Below the pieces are notes generated by a model. It worked only from the letters and a program-made list of their open reading frames with translations, did not search any database and was not told where the DNA came from. Source: Paenibacillus phocaeensis (GTDB lineage Bacteria; Bacillota; Bacilli; Paenibacillales; Paenibacillaceae). From it: 64,000 nt of DNA. Below are positions 48,633-57,414 of the stretch, one piece after another (position 1 is the first letter of the stretch; the number at the start of each line of letters is the position of its first letter). The stretch covers positions 62,675-126,674 of the forward strand of contig NZ_FCOQ01000038.1 of assembly GCF_900021165.1 (NCBI RefSeq), read 5' to 3'. The translations under genes were made by a program, and so were the position numbers.

Positions 48633-51374
48633 CTGAATGTCCAGCGGATACCGCCCGGCATTGCGGCCATACAGCGCCAATCCGCCTTCAGAGGCGGTCA
48701 GCTCCAGCCGGAAGCGGCGGCTGCGGTCCAACTGGGCGGCGATGCGCCCGGGTACTTTGATGCGGCATAGGTACCCGTACGAGCCGGCCTCGTCCAAGCG
48801 GTTGTCCACCCGCTGGTAATGCCAGGACAAGACGCCGCGGGCATCCGCAGGATCGTCGGGGAGATGCGCGCTTCCGACAGGTTCCCCGTCGATGCAAACC
48901 GTCACCACAGATTCATGGCGTTCTTCATCCGTCATGTAATAGGTGTTCGGGTTGTATTCAACGTCGGCGGGAGCCCCGTGCATGTAGCTGATCCCGTGAT
49001 CGCGCGTTTTTGCGCCTTCGAGGTTGCGGGCGAGCACCCTTTTGGCGCCGGCTTCGAAGGCGATTTCGATGTCGCCGATCAGCGCCAGCTCCTCCCGCTC
49101 CGGCAGCCGCACCTCATACGCGAAAGCGCCTGCGCCCGCGCCGCTAACCTTCGCTCCTTGGATCGCCTCCCATTGCACCGCAAACGTCTGCTGCGCGTAG
49201 CTGCCCACCGGGACGCTCACCGTACGGATATCGCCGCCGATGGGCTCGGGAACGCTGCCATCGCCACGCACGTCGAACGCGACGAAGTTGCGCGACACCG
49301 TCTCGCCTCCCTCGGCGACCAGCCGCAGGGCCAGCACCGCAACGGCGTCCTGCTTCGGCATCGCAATCTCAAGCGGTGCCAGCTCCGCCACGCCGTAATC
49401 CTCCCAGGCGACGGCGCGCTCGCCGCGGTCCGCCACTACGCGAACGCCAAGGTCGTCGTACCACAGCTCCCAGGCGAGTTGGAGCGTGCGGCCGTGATGG
49501 CGGTCCGAATAGCTGGAGCGCAGCAGGGGCACGGACACCTTCGCCCCGGCGGCGACCGTTTGCGACGGAGGCGCGTCGATGACGATCCAGTCCGGCGCAT
49601 GCAGGTCGGCGAGCGTCATGCCCGGCACGAAGTCGCTGTAGCCGAAATCTTTTTCCGTCCCGTCAAGCCGGTAGTAGCCGTTGAATTCGTTCGTCACGTC
49701 CCGGAATTCCGTGAACACGAACCCGCACATTTTGTCATGGCGGCGGAACTCGTTCAGCATGTAGTGGTAATGCCAAGCCAGATCGCTGTCCCCCGCGCTG
49801 TGCTCGATGCCCCATACGTTGCCGCATTCGCTGTTCATCAGCGGCGCATCCGTTTGCGTTCGCCCCCCGATATAGTTGAACGTCGATCCCGGATAGGTGT
49901 GGGCCACCACATGGCTGACATGCTCGCGCACCTTTTCATACCCGTTCACATAAAAATGCCACGTGTTCAAGTCCGTTTCAACATGGTCCCAGTTGCAGGC
50001 GGAATTGTCCTCCACAAGGCGCGTTGGGTCCATCTCTTTGGCCCAGCGATAAATCCCCTGCACCCATTCCTGAGTCTCGGGCAAATAATTCATGTTGCCG
50101 GATTCATCCCCGGTCAGACTGCCGGCCGCTTTCCCCGATTTCAAGCCCCACGTCTCGTTGAACATGATCCAGGAAAAAATCGACGGGTGATTATAATCGC
50201 GTTCAATCACTTCGCGCGCTTCGCTTTCGTAGGCCGTCCGCGCCGATTCGCCGGGCGCGCCCCAGAAGCAGGGCATATCCTGCATAATCAGCAGCCCCAG
50301 CTTATCCGCCCAATACAGCTTGCGCGGTTCTTCCGGCTTGATGTGGATCCGCGCAAAGTTAAGCCCGAGGCGCTTCATCAAGTAAATTTCGTCCCGCATC
50401 TCCTCGTCGGTCGGATAGGTGAAATACCCGGTCGGGTGAAAAGATTGGTCCAACGCGCCGTTCAGATAAATCGGCTTCCCGTTCAACGTGATCCAGCGGT
50501 AATCCCGCTGCCCGAAACGGGCGGTGCCGATTTCGCGAATGCCGAAATACGTGGCGACCGCGTCCTCCCCGGAGGCAGCCGTCAACCGCAGTTCCCCCTC
50601 GTACAGATGCGGCGTCTCCGGACTCCACAGCCGGGGTTCCGCCACCTGAAACGAGGAGCGGACCGTGTTCTCCCCGGCTGCCAGCGTCAGTTCCTCCGCG
50701 TGCTCAACGGCCCCGTCCTGAAACCGCAAGGCGAGCATGGCCGATGTGGTTTCCTTGGCAACGATGCGGGCCGTCACTTCCACCCGCCCGTCCAGAGACG
50801 TGCGGAACTTCGCGTCCCGCAGGTAGACGATCGGCCGCGCCTCCAACCAGACCGGCTGCCAGATGCCGCGGATCTCGCCGTATCCCTGCTTGCCGCGCGC
50901 CTGATCATCGCCGTCCGCATCTTCCGCGCGAACGAGAATCGTATTTTCCCCGCCCGTGTTCCAACATTCCGTCACCTCGAACTCAAAGTTGCCGTATCCG
51001 CCCCGGTGCGATCCGGCATGGATGCTGTTAACCCAAACATCGCACCGATAATCGACCGCGCCGAAATGAAGGAAAATCCGCGACCCGTCCGCTTCCGGCC
51101 GCCAGGCAACGGTCCGCCGATACCAGCCGATCCCCGCTTCGTTTTTGCCGATTCCGGACAGCGGGCTGGACCAGGAAAACGGCACCTCGATCCGTTCCGG
51201 AAAATCCTTGGCTTCTCCATCCTCCCAGGACGCACCGGCCCCTTCGCCGATCGGTTCGAACCGGAACGACCAGGTCCCGTTCAGATTCAGCCAATCCGTC
51301 CGCTGCCAATCCGGCCGGGGATGCTCCGGACGCGGAATCGCGGCCGTTTCCGCCGTTAACGTTTGATTTGTCAT
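48618..51374 (-). CDS. GH2 family glycosidase (beta-galactosidase/beta-glucuronidase-like)
   Basis: 918 residues, cytoplasmic. The sugar-binding jelly roll has LNLNGTWSFRFEP and VPFSWSSPLSGIGKNEAGIG, then an immunoglobulin-like domain and a TIM barrel. Catalytic acid/base Glu lies in SIFSWIMFNETWGLKSG (Asn-Glu pair) and the likely nucleophile Glu in PLMNSECGNVWG. The C-terminal 300 residues are beta-rich and more specific to this subgroup. GH2 enzymes are retaining exo-glycosidases; the substrate is not assigned. The ATG at 51374 has AAAGGTG upstream. It is divergent from the ArsR-type regulator, with an operator-like inverted repeat in between. Confidence 0.9.
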   Translation of the reverse strand: MTNQTLTAETAAIPRPEHPRPDWQRTDWLNLNGTWSFRFEPIGEGAGASWEDGEAKDFPERIEVPFSWSSPLSGIGKNEAGIGWYRRTVAWRPEADGSRIFLHFGAVDYRCDVWVNSIHAGSHRGGYGNFEFEVTECWNTGGENTILVRAEDADGDDQARGKQGYGEIRGIWQPVWLEARPIVYLRDAKFRTSLDGRVEVTARIVAKETTSAMLALRFQDGAVEHAEELTLAAGENTVRSSFQVAEPRLWSPETPHLYEGELRLTAASGEDAVATYFGIREIGTARFGQRDYRWITLNGKPIYLNGALDQSFHPTGYFTYPTDEEMRDEIYLMKRLGLNFARIHIKPEEPRKLYWADKLGLLIMQDMPCFWGAPGESARTAYESEAREVIERDYNHPSIFSWIMFNETWGLKSGKAAGSLTGDESGNMNYLPETQEWVQGIYRWAKEMDPTRLVEDNSACNWDHVETDLNTWHFYVNGYEKVREHVSHVVAHTYPGSTFNYIGGRTQTDAPLMNSECGNVWGIEHSAGDSDLAWHYHYMLNEFRRHDKMCGFVFTEFRDVTNEFNGYYRLDGTEKDFGYSDFVPGMTLADLHAPDWIVIDAPPSQTVAAGAKVSVPLLRSSYSDRHHGRTLQLAWELWYDDLGVRVVADRGERAVAWEDYGVAELAPLEIAMPKQDAVAVLALRLVAEGGETVSRNFVAFDVRGDGSVPEPIGGDIRTVSVPVGSYAQQTFAVQWEAIQGAKVSGAGAGAFAYEVRLPEREELALIGDIEIAFEAGAKRVLARNLEGAKTRDHGISYMHGAPADVEYNPNTYYMTDEERHESVVTVCIDGEPVGSAHLPDDPADARGVLSWHYQRVDNRLDEAGSYGYLCRIKVPGRIAAQLDRSRRFRLELTASEGGLALYGRNAGRYPLDIQVRCR

Positions 51375-51458
51375 CAAGTTTGCACACCTTTCATTTTCAA
51401 CTGGATCTTGCCTATTCGGATCATTTCGCCCCCATGATAGCACATATATTATATAATC

Positions 51459-51490
51459 ACAATGTATATTATAAATTTACAATACATTGT
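51459..51490. promoter_or_regulatory. operator-like inverted repeat between GH2 and ArsR-type genes
   Basis: ACAATGTAT at 51459-51467 and ATACATTGT at 51482-51490 form a perfect inverted repeat with a 14-bp AT-rich centre. It lies between the two divergent starts (51374 and 51576) and is the likely site for the adjacent regulator. Confidence 0.65.
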
Positions 51491-51575
51491 TTTTGAGGTA
51501 CACTGGCTACAGGTTTGATTCCGATACGGGGGTTGACTGAATTGAGGCAACCCATTTGAAGAAAGGAATATGAAC

Positions 51576-52505
51576 ATGAGTGAACTGTACCGTCAGGACC
51601 CCCTGCGTTATCCGGCCTCCCGGATTCTCGACGTGGCCAAAGCGCTGTCCGGGGACGTCCGCGTCCGCATTCTTGAAGCGTTGGGGCGGCAGCCGATGAG
51701 CATCAGCCAGTTGGCCGAAGCGCTTGGCGTCGCTCAGCCGACTATTTCCATCAATGTACAGATTCTGGAGCAGGCCGAACTGGTCGTCTCCGCCCCCGGC
51801 GCCAACCGGGAGAAAATCTGCTCGGTTACCTGCCGCTCCATTCTCCTGGAGCTCCCGACCCAGCCGGGAGAAGGGCTCCACCCTGTCGAGGAAATTCACA
51901 TGCCCATCGGCATGTATTCCATCTGCTCCGTGAGCCCGCCCTGCGGCATGGTCGGGCGCGACGCGAGCCCGATCGGGTCCCCGGATGATCCGCGGGCGTT
52001 TTATAGGCCGGAGCGAACCGAAGCGGCGCTGCTCTGGTTCGCCGAGGCGGGCTACGTCGAATATTACTTCGCCAACCCGCTGCCGCCGAGCGTCGAACTG
52101 GAGGAGCTCTGCATTCGGGCGGAGGTGTGTTCCGAAGCCCCGGGGTTCCGGGAAGACTGGCCGTCCGACATTACGGTCAGCGTGAACGGCTTGCCGGTCG
52201 GCACTTGGACGAGCCCCGGCGATTTCGGTGAGCGCCAAGGCAAGCTGACGCCCGACAAGTGGAAGGGCGGCACTCAATACGGGCAGCTTACCGAATGGCG
52301 CGTAACTCGGGAAGGCAGCTTCGTGAATGGCGTGGCCGCCGAGCCTACCGCGATCGCCGGGCTGAGCTTGGCGTTCGACAAGCCGATCCGCGTCCGCTTT
52401 GAGGTCCGTGAGGATGCCGCCAATCCGCGCGGGCTCAACCTGTTCGGCAGCGGCTTTGGTGATTATCCCCAGGACATCGTGCTGTCTTTCACCCGCCGCT
52501 CCTGA
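51576..52505 (+). CDS. ArsR-type regulator with large C-terminal domain
   Basis: 309 residues. An N-terminal winged helix (about 15-90) has RILDVAKALSGDVRVRILEAL and the recognition region LAEALGVAQPTISINVQIL, as in ArsR regulators. About 210 more residues follow, beta-rich, with YVEYYFANPLPPSVELEELC, SDITVSVNGLPVGTWTSPGDFG and NLFGSGFGDYPQDIVLSF. This part resembles a jelly-roll-like carbohydrate-binding fold, which would make the protein a sugar-responsive repressor; inference. Typical ArsR proteins are only about 100 residues. The second ATG (51576) is chosen because it lies 8 nt from AAAGGA. It probably controls the divergent GH2 gene. Confidence 0.82.
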   Translation: MSELYRQDPLRYPASRILDVAKALSGDVRVRILEALGRQPMSISQLAEALGVAQPTISINVQILEQAELVVSAPGANREKICSVTCRSILLELPTQPGEGLHPVEEIHMPIGMYSICSVSPPCGMVGRDASPIGSPDDPRAFYRPERTEAALLWFAEAGYVEYYFANPLPPSVELEELCIRAEVCSEAPGFREDWPSDITVSVNGLPVGTWTSPGDFGERQGKLTPDKWKGGTQYGQLTEWRVTREGSFVNGVAAEPTAIAGLSLAFDKPIRVRFEVREDAANPRGLNLFGSGFGDYPQDIVLSFTRRS

Positions 52506-52519
52506 TCGTATTTCAATCA

Positions 52520-52562
52520 CACAAAACCCCTGCTCTGATGATCGGAGCAGGGGTTTTGTGTT
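52520..52562. terminator. strong bidirectional terminator
   Basis: A 17-bp perfect stem, ACACAAAACCCCTGCTC with its complement, around a 9-nt loop, between the ArsR-type gene and the leftward alanine racemase gene. Confidence 0.9.
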
Positions 52563-52664
52563 AGGTAATCTTACATAAATGAAGAAAATGACGAAAAAAA
52601 CCAGAGGAACCTCTTTACGAAACCCAAAACTTGGATTATGATGCCAAAGGTATGGTACCTTTTA

Positions 52665-53843
52665 TTACATCGATTCCGAAGCATCGTGATAAACGCGCGG
52701 TACTCTTGACCCGATCAAACAAACAACTTCATAGTTGATCGTATCCATCCATCCGGCCACTTCGTCGATCGAGATCGCAGCCTCCGCCGGAGTCCCTCCG
52801 AAGAGGACGACCTCATCGCCCGCGCGGACGCCTTCCACCCTCGTCACGTCCAGCATCGCCTGATCCATGCAGATCCGGCCGATGATCGGGACCCGCTGCC
52901 GATGCACCAATGCGCAGCCGCGATTGGACAACGCCCGCGACAGGCCGTCGGCATACCCGATCGGGATGGTGGCGATGATCCGTTCCGATGCCGCGCGGTA
53001 CGTCCGGCCGTAGCTGACGGTGCGGCCCGGCTCGATCACCTGGAGCGAGGCGATCTTCGTCTTCAGTTGCATCGCCTGTCGCAGCGGGTATTCCGGCAGC
53101 CGCAGCAGAGCGGATGGATATAATCCGTACAATGCGATCCCTACCCGGATCATGTCGAGATGCATCTGCGGAAAACGCATCGCCGCCGCGCTGTTGCAGC
53201 AATGTTTGATCGGGATGTGCAGGCCGCGATTTTCCAGCGCATCAACGCATTCACCGAACCGGGTGAATTGCTCCCGGGTGAACGACGGGTCGGGACCGTC
53301 CGCATCGGCAAAATGCGTGAACAACCCCTCCAGCACGACATAAGGCGCGGCGGCCTTGGCTTGTTCGGCCATCCCGATCACCGCCTCGACGGAGGGCAAG
53401 CCGATCCGGGTCATCCCGGTTTCGTATTTCAAATGAATGCGAGCCTCGCGCCGTTGCTTTTTCGCACAAGCGATCGCCTCCCGCAGTACGTCTTCGGTAT
53501 AAACCGTTAGGGTTATTCCGTGCCGGACGGCCATTTCCACCCCGCGCGGTGGCGTATAGCCGAGCACAAGAATAGGCTGTGATAAGCCGGCTGCCCGTAA
53601 TTGCAGCGCTTCATCGACGAGGGCAACGCCCAGGTAGTCGGCGCCGGCGCGAATCGCCGCTTGCGCCGCCTGTACGGCTCCGTGCCCGTACCCGTTCGCT
53701 TTGACCACGGCCATTACCCGGCAGCCCTCGGCGGCCTGCTTGCGGAACAGGCCCGCATTATGGGCGATCGCGTCCAGCGAGATGTCCGCCCAGGTCTCGC
53801 GGTACCCGATGGATGAGAATTCCCTCGTTTGCGTTGTCGTCAT
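52665..53843 (-). CDS. alr: alanine racemase
   Basis: 392 residues. Fold-type III PLP enzyme: K48 in MAVVKANGYGHGAVQ is the cofactor lysine. HLKYETGMTRIGLP and SYGRTYRA, then IPIGYADGLSR and RICMDQAMLDVT, are classic alanine racemase segments. It interconverts L- and D-alanine for peptidoglycan or for D-alanine use. GAGG precedes the ATG. It is divergent from the AdeR-type gene and beside alanine dehydrogenase, so it may serve alanine catabolism rather than, or as well as, cell-wall supply. Confidence 0.93.
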   Translation of the reverse strand: MTTTQTREFSSIGYRETWADISLDAIAHNAGLFRKQAAEGCRVMAVVKANGYGHGAVQAAQAAIRAGADYLGVALVDEALQLRAAGLSQPILVLGYTPPRGVEMAVRHGITLTVYTEDVLREAIACAKKQRREARIHLKYETGMTRIGLPSVEAVIGMAEQAKAAAPYVVLEGLFTHFADADGPDPSFTREQFTRFGECVDALENRGLHIPIKHCCNSAAAMRFPQMHLDMIRVGIALYGLYPSALLRLPEYPLRQAMQLKTKIASLQVIEPGRTVSYGRTYRAASERIIATIPIGYADGLSRALSNRGCALVHRQRVPIIGRICMDQAMLDVTRVEGVRAGDEVVLFGGTPAEAAISIDEVAGWMDTINYEVVCLIGSRVPRVYHDASESM

Positions 53844-53985
53844 CGCGTCTAACCTCTTTCCGTGATCGATTTTGATTTTGGAACTAAGTATATAACGGCC
53901 GATCCGGCCGGGGTTTGTCTTTCTTCACCTAAAAATGCGCAACATTCTTGTGCAGCCGCACAACATCTGTATCGGAGGTGCCCCT

Positions 53986-55233
53986 ATGCGAGAAGATCAA
54001 GACGATCCGTTCGAACCTTACTCCGACAATCTGGAACTGCTGGCGGAAAAAATCAGCGACGTGCTGGGGCGTCCGGTCACGATCGAAGACGCCAATCACC
54101 GGCTGGTCGCCTACAGCTCGCATGTACCGGAGACCGACGCGGCGCGGCTGGCCACCATCGTCGGCCGCCGCGTGCCCGATCAGGTCATCGGCAGCCTGTG
54201 GCGGGACGGCGTCATCCCCCGCCTGCTGGAGAGCGAAACGCCGATCCGCATCGCCGCGATCCGCGAGGTGGGGCTGAGCGAACGGGTCGCGACCGCGATC
54301 CGGTCGGGCACCCGGGTTGTCGGATTCATTTGGGTGCTGGAGACCGATAGGCCTTTTTCAGACCGGGAAATGACCTTATTAATGAAAGCTGCGCGAGCTG
54401 TCCGCACGAAAATGGCACAATGGCAGCTCCAGCGCCATAAAGAAGACGAGGCGCATCGGGATTTTTTCTGGCAGTTGCTGACGGGTCACCTCCATGGCGA
54501 ACCCGCGATCCGCGAACAGGCGAACCGCATCGGACTGCCGCTCCCTGCTTCTTTTCACGTGGTCGTGCTGCAGTTTGCCGCCGAGGTGAAAGAAACGTGG
54601 CAGCGGCAGGCGCTGGAGAAATTCGCCTCCGTCTGCAGCTACAGCCGGATCGTGCTGCGCGCCGTCGATAAGAACCAGCTGATCCTGCTGTGCGCCCCGG
54701 TCGTGCCGGATACGACGGTGGGGATGGCCGGCCAGCTCCTGCTTCTCCAGCGGAACTTGCGCTCCTTTTTCAAAACCGATTATGACGAGCTGGCCAGCGG
54801 TTGCCTCTATACCGAATACGGTCGGCTGGAGGACAGCTACCGCGAAGCTTTGCTCCTGCTTCAGGTAAAACGTCAGTTTCCTTCGGAAACGGGCGATCTG
54901 GTAATGTACGGCGATCTCGGCTACTACCGCTATCTGCCGCTCATCTGGCAGGAGATGCGGAAGCACGGCAGCGTTAACAGCCAACTGGCCAGGCTGCGGG
55001 CGTACGATCTGGAGCACCACAGCGAGTTGCTGCATACGTTGGAGGTCTTTTTGACCCATGACAGCAATGCCAAGACGGCCGCCGATGCGCTGCACATTCA
55101 CGCGAATACCCTGAATTACCGGCTGAAGCGAATCGCCGAGATCGGCCGGATTGACCTGGCCAGTATGGAGCAGAAAGTCACGTTGTACCTGGACCTGAAA
55201 GCCGAGCGTTTCGGCAGCCGCCGCGATTTGTGA
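53986..55233 (+). CDS. adeR: PucR-family activator, AdeR-like
   Basis: 415 residues. The N-terminal part (about 10-140) is a GAF-like ligand domain (ISDVLGRPVTIEDANHRLVA). The C-terminal part carries the PucR HTH (AKTAADALHIHANTLNYRLK, then RIAEIGRIDL). B. subtilis AdeR is a PucR-type activator of the alanine dehydrogenase gene. The same order, adeR then ald, is seen here with a 165-bp gap. The ATG at 53986 has GGAGG 7 nt upstream and is preferred to an earlier in-frame ATG. It is likely to sense alanine. Confidence 0.85.
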   Translation: MREDQDDPFEPYSDNLELLAEKISDVLGRPVTIEDANHRLVAYSSHVPETDAARLATIVGRRVPDQVIGSLWRDGVIPRLLESETPIRIAAIREVGLSERVATAIRSGTRVVGFIWVLETDRPFSDREMTLLMKAARAVRTKMAQWQLQRHKEDEAHRDFFWQLLTGHLHGEPAIREQANRIGLPLPASFHVVVLQFAAEVKETWQRQALEKFASVCSYSRIVLRAVDKNQLILLCAPVVPDTTVGMAGQLLLLQRNLRSFFKTDYDELASGCLYTEYGRLEDSYREALLLLQVKRQFPSETGDLVMYGDLGYYRYLPLIWQEMRKHGSVNSQLARLRAYDLEHHSELLHTLEVFLTHDSNAKTAADALHIHANTLNYRLKRIAEIGRIDLASMEQKVTLYLDLKAERFGSRRDL

Positions 55234-55398
55234 AATTTCACAAACGCGGTCTTTTATTTTCTTCGAACTCCACAAACAAAACCTGCCGTTCCTGTCCTAT
55301 ACTGATGTCAAATCTATTGACAGGTTCGGCCGATTTCTGGACAAAATAGGCTTTATGTCGGAATTCGCGTCAGCTAAATTGACGAAGGAGGAAGCTTT

Positions 55399-56538
55399 AT
55401 GATCGTAGGAGTCCCTAAAGAAATCAAAAACAATGAAAACCGGGTGGCCCTGACCCCTTCGGGCGCCTACTCCCTGGTCAATGCAGGGCATCAAGTGTGG
55501 ATGGAGACCCAGGCGGGAGCCGGCAGCGGCTTCGAGGATTTGGAATATACGGCCGCCGGGGCCAAAGTGGTTGGCAGCGCCGCAGAGGCGTGGTCGGCGG
55601 ACCTGGTGATGAAGGTCAAGGAACCGCAGCTGTCGGAGTATAGCTTTTTTCGCCAAGGTCTGATCCTGTTTACGTATTTGCATTTGGCACCGGAACCGGA
55701 GCTGACTCAAGCGTTAAAAGACCAAGGCGTAACCGCCATCGCGTACGAAACGGTCGAAGTGAACCAAACGCTGCCGCTGTTGACGCCGATGAGCGAGGTT
55801 GCCGGGCGGATGTCCGTGCAGATTGGCGCGCAGTTTCTGGAGAAACCGCACGGCGGCAAAGGCATCCTGCTCGGCGGCGTGCCCGGCGTCAAGCGCGGCA
55901 AGGTGACGATCATCGGCGGGGGCGTCGTCGGAACGAATGCCGCCCGCGTGGCGATCGGCCTGGGCGCCGACGTGACGATCCTCGATCTGAACGCGGATCG
56001 CCTGCGGCAGTTGGAAGACATCTTCGGCGCAAGCGTGCAGACGCTGATGTCCAATCCGCAGCACATCGCCGAGGCGGTCGGGGAATCCGACCTGGTCATC
56101 GGCGCGGTGCTGATCCCCGGCGCCAAAGCGCCGAAGCTGGTCAAGGAAAGCATGGTCAAGGCGATGCGCCCCGGCTCGGTCGTCGTGGACGTGGCCATCG
56201 ACCAAGGCGGCATCTTCGAGACGGTGGACCGGATCACCACCCACTCCGATCCGACTTATGTGAAGCATGGCGTCGTCCATTACGCCGTCGCGAATATGCC
56301 TGGCGCGGTGCCGCGCACCTCCACGCTGGCGCTGGCCAACGCGACGCTGCCCTACGCGCTGGAGATCGCCTCAAAGGGCCTTTACACGGCGCTTAGTGAG
56401 CGGGCGGCCCTGCGCAAGGGAGTTAACATCGCCGGCGGTGCGGTCACGTACGCCTCCGTCGCCCGGGACCTGCACTACGAGTACGTCCCCGTCGAGCAAG
56501 CGCTGGATTTGGAGCCGGCTCGCGGCCTCGCCAATTAG
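55399..56538 (+). CDS. ald: alanine dehydrogenase
   Basis: 379 residues, near the usual length. MIVGVPKEIKNNENRVALTP at the start, the substrate-site Lys in VMKVKEPQ (about K75) and His in FTYLHLAPE (about H96), and the NAD-binding VTIIGGGVVGTNAARVAIGL (about 170-189) are all present, as is VVDVAIDQGGIFET. It deaminates L-alanine to pyruvate and ammonia with NAD+. GGAGGA lies 8 nt before the ATG. AdeR upstream is the likely activator. The stop is followed by the 40-bp repeat array and terminator. Confidence 0.95.
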   Translation: MIVGVPKEIKNNENRVALTPSGAYSLVNAGHQVWMETQAGAGSGFEDLEYTAAGAKVVGSAAEAWSADLVMKVKEPQLSEYSFFRQGLILFTYLHLAPEPELTQALKDQGVTAIAYETVEVNQTLPLLTPMSEVAGRMSVQIGAQFLEKPHGGKGILLGGVPGVKRGKVTIIGGGVVGTNAARVAIGLGADVTILDLNADRLRQLEDIFGASVQTLMSNPQHIAEAVGESDLVIGAVLIPGAKAPKLVKESMVKAMRPGSVVVDVAIDQGGIFETVDRITTHSDPTYVKHGVVHYAVANMPGAVPRTSTLALANATLPYALEIASKGLYTALSERAALRKGVNIAGGAVTYASVARDLHYEYVPVEQALDLEPARGLAN

Positions 56539-56569
56539 GCGAGCCGATCCATAGTAATGCACCGCCCCG

Positions 56570-56905
56570 CCTTTGCGGGTCCGCATGGGCGGTTCCCTCT
56601 ACGGGTCTGCATGTACGGGCCGCCTCTTGCGGTTCCCGCTGGAGGTCCGCATATGCAGGTCCCCTTCTGCAGTTCCCTCTGCAGGTCCGCATATGCAGGT
56701 CCCCTTCTGCAGTTCCCGCTGGAGGTCCGCATATGCAGGTCCCCTTCTGCAGTTCCCTCTGCAGGTCCGCATATGCAGGTCCCCTTCTGCAGTTCCCTCT
56801 GCAGGTCCGCATATGCAGGTCCCCTTCTGCAGTTCCCTCTGCGGGTCTGCATATGCAGGTCCCCTTCTGCAGTTCCCTCTGCAGGTCCGCATATGCGGAC
56901 CTCTT
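56570..56905. repeat. 40-bp tandem repeat derived from terminator-like hairpins
   Basis: Units begin at about 56601, 56641, 56681, 56721, 56761, 56801, 56841 and 56881, an exact 40-bp period, with a diverged partial copy before. Each contains GGTCCGCATATGCAGGTCC, an imperfect version of the final hairpin, and CTGCAGTTCCCTCTGCAG, a second small palindrome. Open frames through it on both strands are periodicity artefacts. Confidence 0.92.
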
Positions 56906-56911
56906 TTTTTG
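56883..56911 (+). terminator. intrinsic terminator of ald at the end of the repeat array
   Basis: AGGTCCGCATATGCGGACCT is a perfect 20-bp palindrome followed by seven T. It is the last unit of the 40-bp array, and only this unit has the perfect stem and T-run. Confidence 0.85.
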
Positions 56912-57414
56912 TGCCGCCTGCCGCCGGTGCTGCTGTGGTGACTAGGTTCAAGTTCCGCCCGAGCATACGCATGGAGTACCCGGACTCGTTATAGTAACTT
57001 TGCCGTTTTCCGCGCATAACGAATCCCGTTCCGCTTCATCCTCGTTGTCCGGAATCAGACACTTATCTGCTCACGTGCAGCTCGCCTTAATTGGGGAACG
57101 TAGAAAATTGTTGTATTTCATGCAACATTTTCCCGCGAAATTAGCCGTCATGGGCACAATTGTTGAGTTCTGTGCAACATTTTTGAGGCTTAAAGCCTCA
57201 GAGTCCGTAAATTGTTGTACAAAATGCAACAATCTGCCGCTTGTGGTGGGGAAGCAGCCCAAAATGCTGCACAAAATGCAACATTTCGGTCTGGCATCCC
57301 ATCGCCGACAGCTCCAGCCGACCTCCTTCCTCCATCTTCGTGAGCCTGGCGGCCCCTCTATCCGCGGCCCCTTCTCGGTTCGACCGTTCCGGCGCCCCGG
57401 CTTCGCGGAGCGCG
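56912..57414. other. intergenic region with a phased palindrome quartet
   Basis: No gene between the ald terminator and the Ddl stop. It contains the four palindromes at 57105-57287. Confidence 0.65.
57105..57287. repeat. four palindromes of AAATTGTTG/CAACATTTT type at exact 52-bp pitch
   Basis: Copies start at 57105, 57157, 57209 and 57261, steps of exactly 52 bp. Each is about 27 bp with arms like AAATTGTTGTA and TGCAACATTT. Spacers of about 25 bp differ. Copy 4 (AAAATGCTGCA / TGCAACATTTC) is very close to the copies at 12316-12497. The cluster sits between convergent ald and ddl. Confidence 0.82.

Noticed and set aside
56535..57017. Cys/Gly-rich repeat proteins on either strand after ald
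   Set aside because: Frames follow from the 40-bp repeat and run through the ald terminator; no ribosome site.
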